This document shows, piece after piece, positions 32,576-44,110 of a stretch of DNA of 64,000 nt. The translations under genes and the position numbers were made by a program. The notes beneath the pieces were generated by a model that ran no database searches, had not been told where the DNA came from, and worked only from the letters and a program-made list of their open reading frames with translations. The DNA is taken from positions 10,403,501 through 10,467,500 of the forward strand of contig CM032230.1 in the NCBI GenBank assembly GCA_019009955.1. Direction: 5' to 3'. Each line of letters begins with the position of its first letter. Positions within the stretch are counted from its first letter, which is position 1. Source of the DNA: Riptortus pedestris (Eukaryota; Arthropoda; Insecta; Hemiptera; Alydidae).

Positions 32576-35500
32576 TTATATATATATAAATACACACACA
32601 GGAAAAATGGATGAAAAAAAAAAGAATTTTAATAACAATAAATGCGGTAGTGGATCAACCAAGCCAGCGATGGTGTAATCGTGGGAGGACTCCTCTACCT
32701 GAGGTGATATTCAAAGGATCCCTCTGCTTCTGAGGTGGTGGATCAACCAAGGCTATCGATGGTGTAATCGTGGGAGGACTCCTCTACCTGAGGTGATATT
32801 CAAAGGATCCCTCTGCTTCTGAGGTAGTGGATCAACCAAGTCTATCGATGGTATAATCGTGGGAGGACTTCTCTACCTGACGTGATATTCAAAGGAACCC
32901 TCTGCTTCTAAGGTGGTGGATCAACCAAGCCTATCGATGGTGTAATCGTGGGAGGACTCCTCTACCTGAGGTGATATTCAAAGGATCCCTCTGCTTCTGA
33001 GGTGGTGGATCAACCAAGCCTATCGATGGTGTAATCGTGGGAGGACTCCTCTACCTGAGGTGATATTCAAAGGATCCCTCTGCTTCTAAGGTGGTGGATC
33101 AACCAAGGCTATCGATGGTGTAATCGTGGGAGGACTCCTCTACCTGAGGTGATATTCAAAGGATCCCTCTGCTTCTGAGGTGGTGGATCAACCAAGGCTA
33201 TCGATGGTGTAATCGTGGGAGGACTCCTCTACCTGAGGTGATATTCAAAGGATCCCTCTGCTTCTGAGGTGGTGGATCAACCAAGTCTATCGATGGTGTA
33301 ATCGTGGGAGGACTCCTCTACCTGAGGTGATATTCAAAGGATCCCTCTGCTTCTGAGGTGGTGGATCAACCAAGGCTATCGATGGTGTAATCGTGGGAGG
33401 ACTCCTCTACCTGAGGTGATATTCAAAGGATCCCTCTGCTTCTGAGGTAGTGGATCAACCAAGTCTATCGATGGTATAATCGTGGGAGGACTTCTCTACC
33501 TGACGTGATATTCAAAGGAACCCTCTGCTTCTAAGGTGGTGGATCAACCAAGCCTATCGATGGTGTAATCGTGGGAGGACTCCTCTACCTGAGGTGATAT
33601 TCAAAGGATCCCTCTGCTTTTGAGGTGGTGGATCAACCAAGCCTATCGATGGTGTAATCGTGGGAGGACTCCTCTACCTGAGGTGATATTCAAAGGAACC
33701 CTCTGCTTCTAAGGTGGTGGATCAACCAGGCCTATCGATGGTGTAATCGTGGGAGGACTCCTCTACCTGAGGTGATATTCAAAGGAACCCTCTGCTTCTA
33801 AGGTGGTGGATCAACCAAGCCTATCGATGGTGTAATCGTGGGAGGACTCCTCTACCTGAGGGGATATTCAAAGGATCTCTCTGCTTCTGAGGTGGTGGAT
33901 CAACCAAGGCTATCGATGGTGTAATCGTGGGAGGACTCCTCTACCTGAGGTGATATTCAAAGGATCCCTCTGCTTCTGAGGTGGTGGATCAACCAAGGCT
34001 ATCGATGGTGTAATCGTGGGAGGACTCCTCTACCTGAGGTGATATTCAAAGGATCCCTCTGCTTCTGAGGTGGTAGATTAACAAAAGCGGTCGATTGCGT
34101 AATCCTGGAGCAAGATATTCCTTAATGTTACTAACGAATTAACGAATCTATAATCTTGCGCTACTTACAAAGTAGAGTTATTATATTCTGTAGCGTTACT
34201 ATGAAAATACTAAGTTTAAAAATATAATTCCAATGCTAACTACATTTTTTTACACAAAATTACAAGAGCATACCAGATTTGTGATTCTCTGGCCTATAAA
34301 TGAGGGAATAGCCATAAATCCAACTTCAGTGATTGCTAACCAAAAAGAAGCATAAAGTGTTCCCGGTAATGATGTTCCCTGAAAATAAATTATAAGAATA
34401 ATTATCATTATTAGAGGTTGTTTTTAAGTATGTTTACTTTTTCAAGGCTGACACTATTGTTCGTTGCCACCATTTCCTTAGAACATTCTTTTCATGGATA
34501 AGACTCAAAACGTGAGGAGGAGTTCACAGATTTTATATTTTCTTTGTCCGGGGAGTATACAGGAATGGCGCACATATTTATAAATTCTTCCCATGAAATG
34601 TTTTATTGTTTAATGAATTTCTCTCTCAGAATTATATATTTTGCGAATAGTCATCCTCTAATTCATTTCTTTAGTGAAGTTAAACCAGTCAATTAGTCCA
34701 TTAACAAGTCTTAGGATTGATAATTGTTTAGCTGCGCCTTCGAAGGTTACAATAACAGATAAATAGGCCCAGTTAAATTCAATTATTGTATCATGGTAAA
34801 GTGGGACGTGGCAGTTCTAGAATCAACTAAGGCAAGAATGTCTTAGATTATGTCGGGTAGATTATGGGTTCTGGATTACAGCTGTGTTTGGAATGTCAGG
34901 AGAGTGTCGTCTTTGTGTCAGGTAGAATGTGGGTTCTGGATTACAGCTGTGTCTAGAACGTCAGGAGAGTATCGTCTTTGTGCCCGGTAGTATGTGGGTC
35001 CTGGATTACTGCTATGTCTAGAACGTCAGGAGAGTATCGTCTTTGTGTCCGGTAGTATGTGGGTCCTGGATTACTGCTATGTCTAGAACGTCAGGAGAGT
35101 ATCGTCTTTGTGTCGGGTAGTATGTGGGTCCTGGATTACTGCTATGTCTAGAACGTCAGGAGAGTATCGCCTTTGTGCCTGGTAGTAAGTGGGTCCTGGA
35201 TTACTGCTATGTCTAGAACGTCAGGAGAGTATCGTCTTTGTGTCCGGTAGTATGTGGGTCCTGGATTACTGCTATGTCTAGAACGTCAGGAGAGTATCGT
35301 CTTTGTGTCCGGTAGGATGTGGGTCCTGGATTACTGCTATGTCTAGAACGTCAGGAGAGTATCGTCTTTGTGCCCGGTAGGATGTGGGTCCTGGATTACT
35401 GCTATGTCTAGAACGTCAGGAGAGTATCGTCTTTGTGTCCGGTAGTATGTGGGTCCTGGATTACTGCTATGTCTAGAACGTCAGGAGAGTATCGCCTTTG

Positions 35501-38500
35501 TGTCGGGTAGTAAGTGGGTCCTGGATTACTGCTATGTCTAGAACGTCAGGAGAGTATCGCCTTTGTGCCCGGTAGTAAGTGGGTCCTGGATTACTGCTAT
35601 GTCTAGAACGTCAGGAGAGTATCGTCTTTGTGTCCGGTAGTATGTGGGTCCTGGATTACTGCTATGTCTAGAACGTCAGGAGAGTATCGTCTTTGTGTCC
35701 GGTAGTATGTGGGTCCTGGATTACTGCTATGTCTAGAACGTCAGGAGAGTATCGTCTTTGTGTCGGGTAGAATCGTTTGTGCCTCATGAGGAATGTGCTA
35801 TTTATTTAAATCTCTAACCGCCATGGTTTGGAGTTACTTTTGACCTCCCTCATTTTTAGTCTATTATAGGCTCATAATACTTTGAGGGCCCTGTTGTCTT
35901 CAAATGTCAAGCTTATCCGTATGGCTTCGAGATTGTCGAAGAACGGTTGGGTTTTGTAGTTAAGACATATGTATTTCTTGATTCGAATCGTAACTCCTCC
36001 TCATCGAGTTTGTCTGTATGTTCTGTAGACGCCATAACATTGGGTCCTGTATTCACTGTTAGTTAAGGGAGTCTTTGTTATACAGGTTGCAGCAGATAAC
36101 TTCCTTTTTTCAAGGAAAAAATGAAATGCAAAGGGACGTTTTACTGCCGCACTCGGGACATACTTGGTCTATATTATGTCTCTTCATGAACTCTGTTAGT
36201 AGGTTTGGCTTTACGTTATCTCATTTGTATTCCCATTGAGAAGAGGTGAATTCCTTAAATTAGGAACTGCCATGGTAAGGTGTGAAAAGATTTGTTAAGA
36301 ATTGTGATAAGAAGGATTTAATGCTCGGATTTAAGGATTTAAACCCTGGTATTCGGTTTAGGTTTGTTCTAAGTAGTCTCACTTGGTTGGAGTTGTTCAG
36401 TTTGAGTAGGGAGTGGAAAAAGGGATGCACGTTAATTTCGAGCAGAGTCAGGCTCACGTTTTTGAGACCAATGTTTAAGTAGCACTGTCTTAAATTCTTT
36501 GATAGTTTTGCGCCCTCAGTAATTTGCTTTGTAATTTTCCACACAATTTACAGCTCACAGATTATACCGCATTTTGTCTGAGCAGGTAGTAAAATTGTTG
36601 TCAGCAGAGCACTTCAAGCGGATCAAAATGACAATAGGTTTTTAAATGTCCTATCCTACAACATTTTTTACAATGTGGTACTCGATTCGGGTCACGTCTC
36701 TCCTCTTGACTCGAACAACCAAATAGTTGTAAGCACAAATTGTCTTTGCTCTTAGAGCAGTGTATTGAAAACACTGATTTCAAATAGCTTAGCCAGTAGA
36801 ATTTGTTGTCAATAATAGTTGTACTTATTATTAACTTACCAACTTCATAGATATGAGATTCAAAGCTATAACTAGTGTCCCGCTCATATACGCCAATCCC
36901 AGAGGCCATGATACAACAACTTGTGACATCTCAGTCCACCTAGTATAATAGTAAAGAATCAAATCAAAATTTATACTTTTGAGTATTATATATTTAATAT
37001 TATGAATGTGTAAAATATAAAAAGTCCGTCACGCAGGGGCTGCGTAAAGTAAGCAGATTTCCCACGTGAAGTTTTACAATAGAGAAATCTGCCTTCTAAT
37101 TACAGTAGTAGTGACGAGTCTCTTAACCAATTTCACGAGAGCCGAACTGTTACGGAAAGCATTCAGAGGAAAGTTCCGAATAGAACCGACTTCAGCCGAT
37201 CTCATCATCTGATATACGCTGATGATAAAAATGCAAATATCTCGGTTAATAAAGAATATAGAGAATAAATGTATATAACAATATTTATAATAAATTTAGT
37301 TTTCAATAAGATTCGTTCTATACAATTTTTCGAGTCGACGTATGGTAACGGGGATATTTCGAATTTTCGAAAATCTCCCCTCTAAACCCCCCCCCTCCCG
37401 CAGGTCCGATGTCAGCCAGTAACGAGCTTGATCTTTCTTTTTACATAAAACGATTAAATATCGAGTTTGGTAACGACCAAACAAAACGATCGCGACCACT
37501 AGAGCGTTAACTAAAAAATATATATTGTTGCGAAAATTAATACGTGAAAGATTGCCTGAAGGAGAGGGAGTCGTGCGTTTGATCTCCAGTGATCCAGTAT
37601 GTAGATTTATATCTATTATTAAACTTCACGAGGGAAATCTGCTTAGTTTACGCTGCCCCTGCGTGATATACTTTATATGTATTTCCGACTGTTATAACGG
37701 AAATGGGCTACTCTATTATGCAACTCTTTTAGGAAGTCTTTAATGATTTCCGGGTCTTTATCCAACTTCTACTTTAATCCTATATCTAAGAACACAATTT
37801 CCTTTGAAGGCTCGGTACTCAGGTCGTCCTGAAGTTGGGATTGGCTCCTTGCTTATAACTTTAGATCGTCCATATACAAGATACAGTTGTTACATAATAA
37901 CATTATTATGGGTAGGGGGGGGGGTACTCAGATAACAGGCAGAAAACAAATCCACATCGGGGGACAATCCAACCGATATAAACCATATTGGCAACATTGT
38001 CAGGAATTTAACATTTTACATGCCACTATTCTGGCAGTATCAAGAAGTATTTCATACTGTGGTTCTTTTATTAGATCATTGGTGCTTTATGCTTGAGTTA
38101 ATTTCTTTTTAATAGCTGTGACTATAGCTGGCTTAAGTTTGTATTGTTCTTTAAGCTCAATAAGGAGTTCTTAGTATTTTTTAATATTTCGACATAGAAC
38201 TTTGGGCATTTTCATCATTGGATACAAAGTATCTTAGTAGTTTTTTCTTTTAATTTTTGAACATGAGAATATGTACATTTTATATCATTTAATAATTATG
38301 ATAGAAAAATAATGAAAGTGAAGTTTCCAAAGTAACCTGTATGTGTATTTGGATATATCAATAATATTTATAAATCTTGCGGAATTTAAAACATAAATAA
38401 AAAGTACTTTGTCAAACAAAAGTGAATATAATAATGATTATACCTCAATATTTGTTGATAATGCTGAAAAGTTTTTTTCAAACAATCTTCATAGCAATTT

Positions 38501-39339
38501 ATGAACTGTGGATCTGAATAAAGTCTTTTCTTGTTTGTACCTCGTATTACTTTTCCAAATCTCTGTGTGTATAACTTTTCCGATCGGGCCTGAAGGTTTT
38601 CTATACCCATCGAGAGATATTTAAGATTGGCTGCCAAGTATAAAGATACGTTTATAAACAGAAGAGCGCACATCCCAATAATGGATGACGCAATTGAGAC
38701 ATTAAATGCAATAAGTGAGTTTCCTATGAGGTGTTGAATAGGGCCTTCAAGTTGTACTGGGTATACCAAAGGTATAACTAGTTCCATATCTATGGAATAT
38801 TCTGTCGCGTTGAAAGCTAAGTCCCCATAAGCCTCGTCCAAAATAGGGGCAATAATCAGAATCTGTACGCAAATTACCACAAGTGTAATACCGATAAAAA
38901 CCAGGATTCGTAACTTTTCAGCTCTTATTTCCTTCTTGAATCCAGCAATAATATCTTCGTTTGGTTGTTCATATTCGAAAAACTTATAAACCATTTCAGT
39001 ATGCACTTCCCTGAAAGGCGTCCTTTGGAAATGCACTGATACCAAGATTAATAAAGGGAGCACTGATAAAATAGATTCTTGGAATTCGAAAGCTGCTATA
39101 GTAAAATTTAATCTCGACAAAACTATCACGGTGCGTGTAAATACAGTGGCATGATAACATAGTGACGTAATTAATATAATAACGATTATTATTGACCATG
39201 GAAGAACTTTTATCGACGGTACATAAATGCCCACAACAGTAACCATATTAAAATAATCACGCGCCATAATCTCATCAAATACAGGGTCTTCTTCATAATA
39301 TTCCTGAAAAAATTTTAAAATGTTATGAAATAAGCCCAT
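30221..39339 (-). CDS. Odorant receptor B (insect 7tm_6), five coding exons
   Basis: Tandem paralogue of receptor A: exons 38444-39339, 36840-36939, 34274-34378, 32241-32396 and 30221-30271, the same lengths and phases (896, 100, 105, 156, 51 bases), 435 codons. All splice sites are GT-AG and there is no stop or frameshift, so it looks functional. Exon 1 differs from A at about 42 of 298 residues, exons 2-4 at 6/33, 7/35 and 6/52, and exon 5 at none. Changes cluster in transmembrane segments (residues 45-92 and 208-236), while 93-191 are nearly identical. Same predicted topology and role as A: a ligand-tuning subunit working with Orco. Introns are shorter (1.5, 2.5, 1.9 and 2.0 kb) and contain different repeats. 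Confidence 0.9.
30461..31930 (+). pseudogene. Gypsy-type retroelement fragment: 5' LTR part and gag relic
   Basis: 30461 to about 30854 is a diverged LTR of the TGTTGCG family, with CGATAAAAGCGGCC as TATA region and AAATAAATTATGCAG near its end. A broken gag follows: ALKGTAAEILENLP...KYGGEHKRELF at 31176-31330, and a zinc-knuckle-like CCNSGKVGHFQCNC (about 31543-31584) in which the usual second Cys is Ser. Stops and frameshifts abound, and pol and the 3' LTR are missing. Gene A intron 4 keeps the empty site (about 10170) and resumes homology after 31930. Confidence 0.7.
32241..32396 (-). CDS. Odorant receptor B, exon 4
   Basis: Between ATTCAG and GTAAGT. SEELRFKIYSAKWYHTT and on for 52 codons. 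Confidence 0.9.
32528..32569. repeat. (TA)n microsatellite with CACA flank
   Basis: TA repeats beside (CA)n in intron 3 of receptor B, at the position of the longer TA tract 16145-16227 in gene A. Confidence 0.92.
32644..34100. repeat. 89-bp satellite array, about 16 units, in receptor B intron 3
   Basis: TGGTGTAATCGTGGGAGGAC or a one-base variant recurs every 89 bases from 32671 to 34006, followed by a degenerate 17th unit. Units carry BamHI-like GGATCC or GGAACC variants. A marked variant block at 32821-32915 reappears at 33444-33538, 623 bp (7 units) later, showing a higher-order duplication. Gene A has only a few diverged units at this place. Confidence 0.95.
34274..34378 (-). CDS. Odorant receptor B, exon 3
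   Basis: Between TTTTCAG and GTATGC. GTSLPGTLYASFWLAITE and on for 35 codons. Confidence 0.88.
34430..34855. other. Intron 2 of receptor B, no recognised feature
   Basis: The part next to exon 3 aligns with gene A intron 2. The remainder shows no feature I can name. Confidence 0.4.
34856..35775. repeat. 65-bp minisatellite, about 14 units, in receptor B intron 2
   Basis: GGGTCCTGGATTACTGCTAT then GTCTAGAACGTCAGGAGAG and ATCGTCTTTGTGTCCGGTAG, with 65-bp spacing (for example 35016, 35081). Units differ at a few positions (GTCC/GCCC/GTCG, TATGT/AAGT/GATGT). No equivalent array in gene A. Confidence 0.95.
36840..36939 (-). CDS. Odorant receptor B, exon 2
   Basis: Between ACTAG and GTAAGT. WTEMSQVVVSWPLGL and on for 33 codons. 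Confidence 0.88.
37018..37520 (+). mobile_element. HINE, 3' truncated
   Basis: GTCCGTCACGCAGGGGCTGC and AAGCAGATTTCCCACGTG through the core to AGAGCGTTAAC and a short ATATAT, where an LTR fragment begins. In intron 1 of receptor B. Confidence 0.72.
37527..37610 (+). mobile_element. LTR 5'-end fragment (TGTTGCG family)
   Basis: TGTTGCGAAAATTAATACGT, preceded by ATAT, the insertion sequence preferred by this family. Truncated after about 80 bases. Confidence 0.5.
37612..37672 (-). mobile_element. HINE 5'-end fragment
   Basis: AAACTTCACGAGGGAAATCT then GCTTAGTTTACGCTGCCCC and TGCGTGATATAC. Confidence 0.6.
38444..39339 (-). CDS. Odorant receptor B, exon 1
   Basis: 298 codons plus two bases, ATG at 39339, donor AG|GTATAA. 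Starts MGLFHNILKFFQEYY. Shares the C-x3-C motif before FQHYQQILR with A. Confidence 0.9.
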
Positions 39340-39591
39340 TTTTAGAGGAGGATCCTATCCTACCAGGTGAGGTATTGACAGTGAACCACTTTCTCTCTGG
39401 AGAAATATATGAAAATTTTATTAGTATTTACCAGATCTTTTAATTAGTATTTGTCAAACACTTACACTAGGGCTGTTTCATAATTAATGTTGTTTTCTCA
39501 TCTATTTCATTAGAATATTGGTTTACCTCTGACATACAACAGTGGTAATATTATACCAACTATACTGATGGACACAATCAAATCAATATAT

Positions 39592-40080
39592 TGTTACGTT
39601 CATTACAAAATCAGTAATAAACGTTATTTATTAGAGTTATATTGGATTGCAAAATTAAACACACACAAGCTTCAGAGTTGTTATCATTGCACAATTTATT
39701 TAACAATGCACTACACACTTGGTTAATTATTCTTAACTACTACTCACAGTATGCATTGATAACTTCACTGTTCTTGTATTACAGTCCAATAACTCACTCA
39801 CGATCACTGAAGTTCACAAAACCACGGCACTGCACGGATCTTAGCAAAGATAACGGCACTGCACTGTCCTTTACTTAAACACGGCACTATACTGTTCTTT
39901 TCATAAACACGGCACAAGACTGTTCTCCACGTAAAATACTTTACCGCACTGCAACTAAGACGCACTAAAGCTGCACTGAACGCACTGTTGATCACTTGAG
40001 GAGAGCTAAGAACAAACTAAACTATACTCGGGGCGGGCCGGGTCCCTTGTACAGCTTGTCGGAAAACATCAAAATATGTC
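39592..40080 (-). mobile_element. LTR of the TGTTGCG family, minus orientation, incomplete
   Basis: The plus strand begins TGTTACG (reverse complement of the family end CGTAACA) right after ATAT (39588-39591). Gene A still has the empty site CAATCAAATCAATATATTCT (about 27589-27608). The element contains AATAAA and the GCAGTGCCGT repeats in reverse. The other end is not found. Confidence 0.7.
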
Positions 40081-40182
40081 AAAAGAATCCCCTCTTCCTC
40101 TCAACCCCCCAACCCCTTCCCCGAATTCAGTAATTAGCTATGATTTCTCGTCTTCAATGAAAGAGTTAATTATTGAATATTG

Positions 40183-40621
40183 TGTAGCAGCTTGCCTGCT
40201 CTATAACCTACCCTTACTAGCTGCCACGTGGTCCCAATGACAGTGTTGCCAGGAACTAATTAATCTAATTTTAACGTGGCTACACTGCGAGCAATCATAT
40301 AATAACCTTTCAGTCAGTGTATAAAATTAACCGCTCACTTTCGCAGTTGTGTTTGTTGTGCTTTAGTGAACTCTGCTCCGAACCATTTTGTTGTTATCTA
40401 TTCAAAGACCGATTGTTATTATTTATTGCATTTTGTGTTCTTCAATCTTTTATTTTTCGACCAGTGTTTGTTTTTTTTATAAATTATAGTGCCTTATTAC
40501 TTTCAAGTTTTGTTATTGTACGTTATAAAAACCCGTACATTAAAATTGTATAGAAGAAATAAATATTTTAGAGATATATTCTCGATTACAAAGTATTAAT
40601 TGTTGACGTCATAACACTACA
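40183..40621 (+). mobile_element. Candidate 5' LTR of a second gypsy-like element
   Basis: Starts TGTAGCAGC, ends CACTACA (TGTAG/CTACA inverted ends). Contains TATAAAA at 40320-40326, a CGCAGTTGTG initiator-like region and AATAAA at 40558-40563. Gypsy-like RT follows within 100 bases on the same strand, so gag and protease are deleted. Confidence 0.55.
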
Positions 40622-40639
40622 TATTTGAAAGCTCGACGG

Positions 40640-40932
40640 CATCTGCAGGCCGTCTAACAGCCCCTATTCAGTTCCGTTACATATAGTAGTAAAGAAAGAT
40701 GGCAAAATATGATTTTGTGGGGACTGTAGTCGACTAAACGAACAGACTGTTCCTGACAGATACGGTGTTCCAAGCATACAGACTCTCAACACCAATCTCT
40801 GCGGGAAGATCTACTTCAGTAAGATAGACTTGAACAGAGCGTACTACCAGGTACCTGTAGCAGAAGAAGACATTAAGAAGACTGCAGTAATAACACCCTT
40901 CGGTCTGTTCGAATTCCTGGTAATGTTGTCAT
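40640..40932 (+). pseudogene. Gypsy-like pol: first half of reverse transcriptase
   Basis: RT blocks VVKKDGK, CSRLNEQTVPDRYGVP, FSKIDLNRAYYQVPV (catalytic Asp) and KTAVITPFGLFEF are recognisable. The reading breaks off after FGLFEF, where the strand of coding switches. Confidence 0.8.
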
Positions 40933-40933
40933 A

Positions 40934-42180
40934 CCTGTCGGTGGAGACCGTCGTCACTGGCACTCCGTTGGCAAGCCACACAAGCACGTGCCCATGTGGC
41001 AATGTCCACGTTCATGTTTGGCCAGAAGAATCGATAGGCCATGAGTCTCCTTGAACCGCGTATACCAGGGTGACTGAGGCTGTGGATTTGAGTAAAAATG
41101 GATTGTCTCAAGGTTGCAGGCAGGAACGGACGCACTCGTAAAGTACTTGTTTTGCAGAGCAGGGGCCTCGTAGCATGTGGGACTTCTATCCACTTAAGCG
41201 AGAGGGTAGGGTTCTTAAGGAGCTCGTTTATGTCACAGTCAGTTTCTTGTACCTCTGCAATTTTTTTGATTGTCATCGGAAAGAGTTATGTCCTGCAACC
41301 TCGACAGTGTGTCTGCGACCACATTGTCATTTCCAGCTATATGTCGGATATCGGTTGTAAACTGACTGATAAAATTTACCAATCGGATCCTCATAGGCGT
41401 AGCTGTGTCTGCGCGTTGTCGGAACATGTGGATCAGCGGCTTGTGGGCGGTGAGTATGGCGAAGTAGCGCCCTTCGATCGAGGGCCTAAGATGACGTATT
41501 GCTCGGTGTACGGCATCCGGCTCCCTGTCGTAGGTGGAGTAACTTTGTTCTGCTTTCGTCAGAGTCTTTAGAAAGATCCGAGAGGTTTCCATCCCAATCC
41601 TTCACGTTGCTGAAGAACCGCCCTGATGGCTGTGTTTGACGCATCGCATGCCAATGAGAGTTCGGCATCGTCGGATGGATTTGACAAGGTGAGGGCCCAT
41701 TTGATATCTTGCTGACATAGGAGAAATGCAGCTTCTCCTTCCTCGGACCATTCTAGAACTGTAGCATCGTTCTTCTTGCAGTTGACCACTAGTAAGTGGG
41801 TAAGCTGGTGTTCGGCTGCGTTTTGTACGAATCGCCTATAAAAATTCAGCATGCCCAAGAAATGCAGAAATTGTCCCTTATTGTTGGGCCTTGGAAACTC
41901 CATGAGCTGGTTAACCTTTGCTGGGAGGGGCTTAATACCTTGGGCATTCACTAAGAAGCCCAAGAATTCGATCTCGGTCTTGCCAAACTCGCATTTGGTG
42001 GGGTTTATTGTTAGGCCATGCACGCTCAGTATTCGGAAGACGTTGTCTAAGTGCGTACGGTGTTTTTCCTTGGTACTGGATGATACGAGTATGTCGTCCA
42101 GATACACAAAGACATAGGGTAGTGCCAAAAATTTTCAGAGGCACTCGAAACTGACTCAACTGACTGAAGTCCCACATGCT
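40934..42180 (-). pseudogene. Gypsy-like pol: RT second half, RNase H and integrase zinc domain, inverted
   Basis: Minus strand, read from 42128 downwards: YVFVYLDDILVSS (catalytic pair), TKCEFGKTEIEFLG, the thumb, RNase H with ACDASNTAIRAVLQQ, the connection block IRHIAGNDNVVADTLSR, then the integrase H2C2 finger (HSLSHPGIRG...CVACQ, about 41050-40960). A frameshift near 41570 separates RT from RNase H. Orientation is opposite to both neighbouring pol pieces. Confidence 0.82.
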
Positions 42181-43150
42181 ACGAGTGCGTCCGTTCCTGC
42201 CTGCAACCTTGAGACAATCCATTTTTACTGAAATCCACAACCTCAGACACCCTGGTATACGCGGGCCAAGGAGACTCATGGCCTAACGATTCTTCTGGCC
42301 AAACATGAACGTGGACACTGCCACATGGGCACGTGCTTGTGTGGCTTGCCAACGGAGTAAAGTACATCGCCACACTGCCACGTCTCCGAGAACCTTTGCT
42401 CCAAGTGGTCACACGTCCACATAGACATTATAGGACCACTCCCAACATCGGACGCCAAACGTTATTGTTTGACTATGGCAGATAGGTTTATCCGGTGCCC
42501 CGAAGCGGAGCCAATTGAAGACATCAGAGCAGACACGATAGCCAGAGCCCTACACAGGACTTGGATCTGTCGCTACGGCATCGCAGCTAGAATAACGATA
42601 GACCAAGGGCGGCAATTCGGGAGCCAAATCTTCTGCAAGCTCACACACATTCTTGGGATGAAGCGCTCGAGGACAACTTCTTGCCATCCACAAAGTAACG
42701 GCTGTATTGAACGGTGGCACAGGTCACTCAAAACAGCTCTCACAGGTCACCTCATCGAGATGGACTGTGCTGCTGCCCACAGTTCTTCTTGACCTGAAAG
42801 CACCAGCACGCGACATCAACTCCAGTAGTGCATCGGAAATGGTATTTGGACAGTCTCTACGTTTGTCTGGTGAGCAAGCCTTCAACGACCTGAGGAACCC
42901 GAGGTGTTCCTGCGGAGGTTGAGGGACCACATGAAGGACCTTCGACCAGCACCTCATCGTCCCAAAAGCAGTCAAACTTTTGTTCCTAAGGACCTCAGGA
43001 GCTACACTCATGTCTTTTTACGTGATGATGCAGTTCGCCAACCCCCGACATGACCATATTCTGGATCTCATCTTGTACTGAACCGAAAGCCGAACACCTT
43101 CAAGATGCAGCTTCCTACTGGACCCAGGACCGTCTGAAGCCAGCCTCCAC
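42181..43150 (+). pseudogene. Gypsy-like pol: integrase, plus strand
   Basis: Opens with a second copy of the integrase zinc-finger region (42181-42360, inverted relative to 40962-41142). The integrase core follows: DIIGPLP (first Asp), IDQGRQFGS (second Asp), HPQSNGCIERWHRSLK (Glu). Several frame changes occur. The C-terminal region to about 43150 is degraded. No 3' LTR seen. Confidence 0.8.
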
Positions 43151-43199
43151 CATCCAGGACTCATCAACCCCCAGCACAGCAGACCTCTGCGAATCCCCT

Positions 43200-43500
43200 G
43201 GCAAATAGCGAAATATCGTTATTTTTAATTTCAGGATTCCCTTATAACCCACACTCCTGTTCGTCTCAGAGAATATTAATATAGCCTAAAGTCTAAGTTG
43301 GGTTAGTAGTACTATACATCTCAAGTTTCATAAAACTCCATTCAGCCGTTTATACGTGAAAAGGCAATAAACAAACCAACAGACACCAAAGAAACAAAAT
43401 GCAGTTATGGTGTCTATGACATGTGAAACGAAAAAGTATCGTGAAAGTTCGAGAAAAAAAATCAATGTACAGACAGAGGTTGCAATTATATAAATATATA
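43200..43500 (-). mobile_element. Helitron-like element, 5' part
   Basis: The minus strand starts at the TA-rich boundary near 43500 with ATTGCAACCTCTGTCTGTAC, runs through CACATGTCATAGACACCATA and the CCGTTTATACGTG block, and ends in the GAGGCCTG-like interior. Confidence 0.65.
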
Positions 43501-43770
43501 TCTGCTCTAGGGATCGTATTTTTGTTCAATCGTTACCAATCTTGATATTTATTAGTGTTATGTGAAAAGAAAGACCAAGTCCCTCCCCCTTCTACTCACG
43601 TCATATTGACAATAAGCTGTTATATTATGAAGCACATTATTTGAAGCATAAATACCAAATATTGTTCTCATTGAACTTTTATTTCTTGACTTAAATGCAA
43701 ATACGTGACACACGTAGGAAATCTGCTTAGTTACCTTCTGTAGGCCTTGCGTGACAAAGGTTTTTTTGTT
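43501..43770 (-). mobile_element. HINE fragment
   Basis: Core (CTAGGGATCGTATTTTTGTT) to 5' end (GGAAATCTGCTTAGTTACC...GGCCTTGCGTGAC). The 3' stem-loop is absent. Joined to the preceding Helitron fragment at a TA-rich point. Confidence 0.6.
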
Positions 43771-44110
43771 TTGATCACACAGTAAACCTCCACTTCTTAC
43801 GTTATCAATACGCTAGTATATTGTGAATAGACTTAATAGTAGCTGAAATATTAAATACTGTATTCACAGGGCATTTACCAAACGACATACATATGATGTG
43901 AAAATAATATGCTGCATACGATGAAAATATATTACTTATGACATCGTCAATTAAGAGTTTTTTTTCATCACTACACTATTGAATATTTAACCGTTTCGTG
44001 TAACACTAAAGATCATACTCATTATTGATTGTATACGAGACCATGGAGACGAACAGAGGGTGCGATAAATTTTATAATGCTAATTAATATCAACCAAGAG
44101 ACGAGTGGGA
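43771..44110. other. No recognised feature
   Basis: About 340 bases of AT-rich DNA without ORF or known repeat. Confidence 0.4.

Noticed and set aside
32644..34100. CRISPR-like array (regular repeats)
   Set aside because: Units are contiguous 89-mers with no variable spacers, in an insect intron. The 65-bp and 33-bp arrays fail for the same reason.
41098..41571. Plus-strand 157-codon ORF
   Set aside because: Antisense of the inverted RNase H/integrase segment, which is the real, though dead, coding strand.
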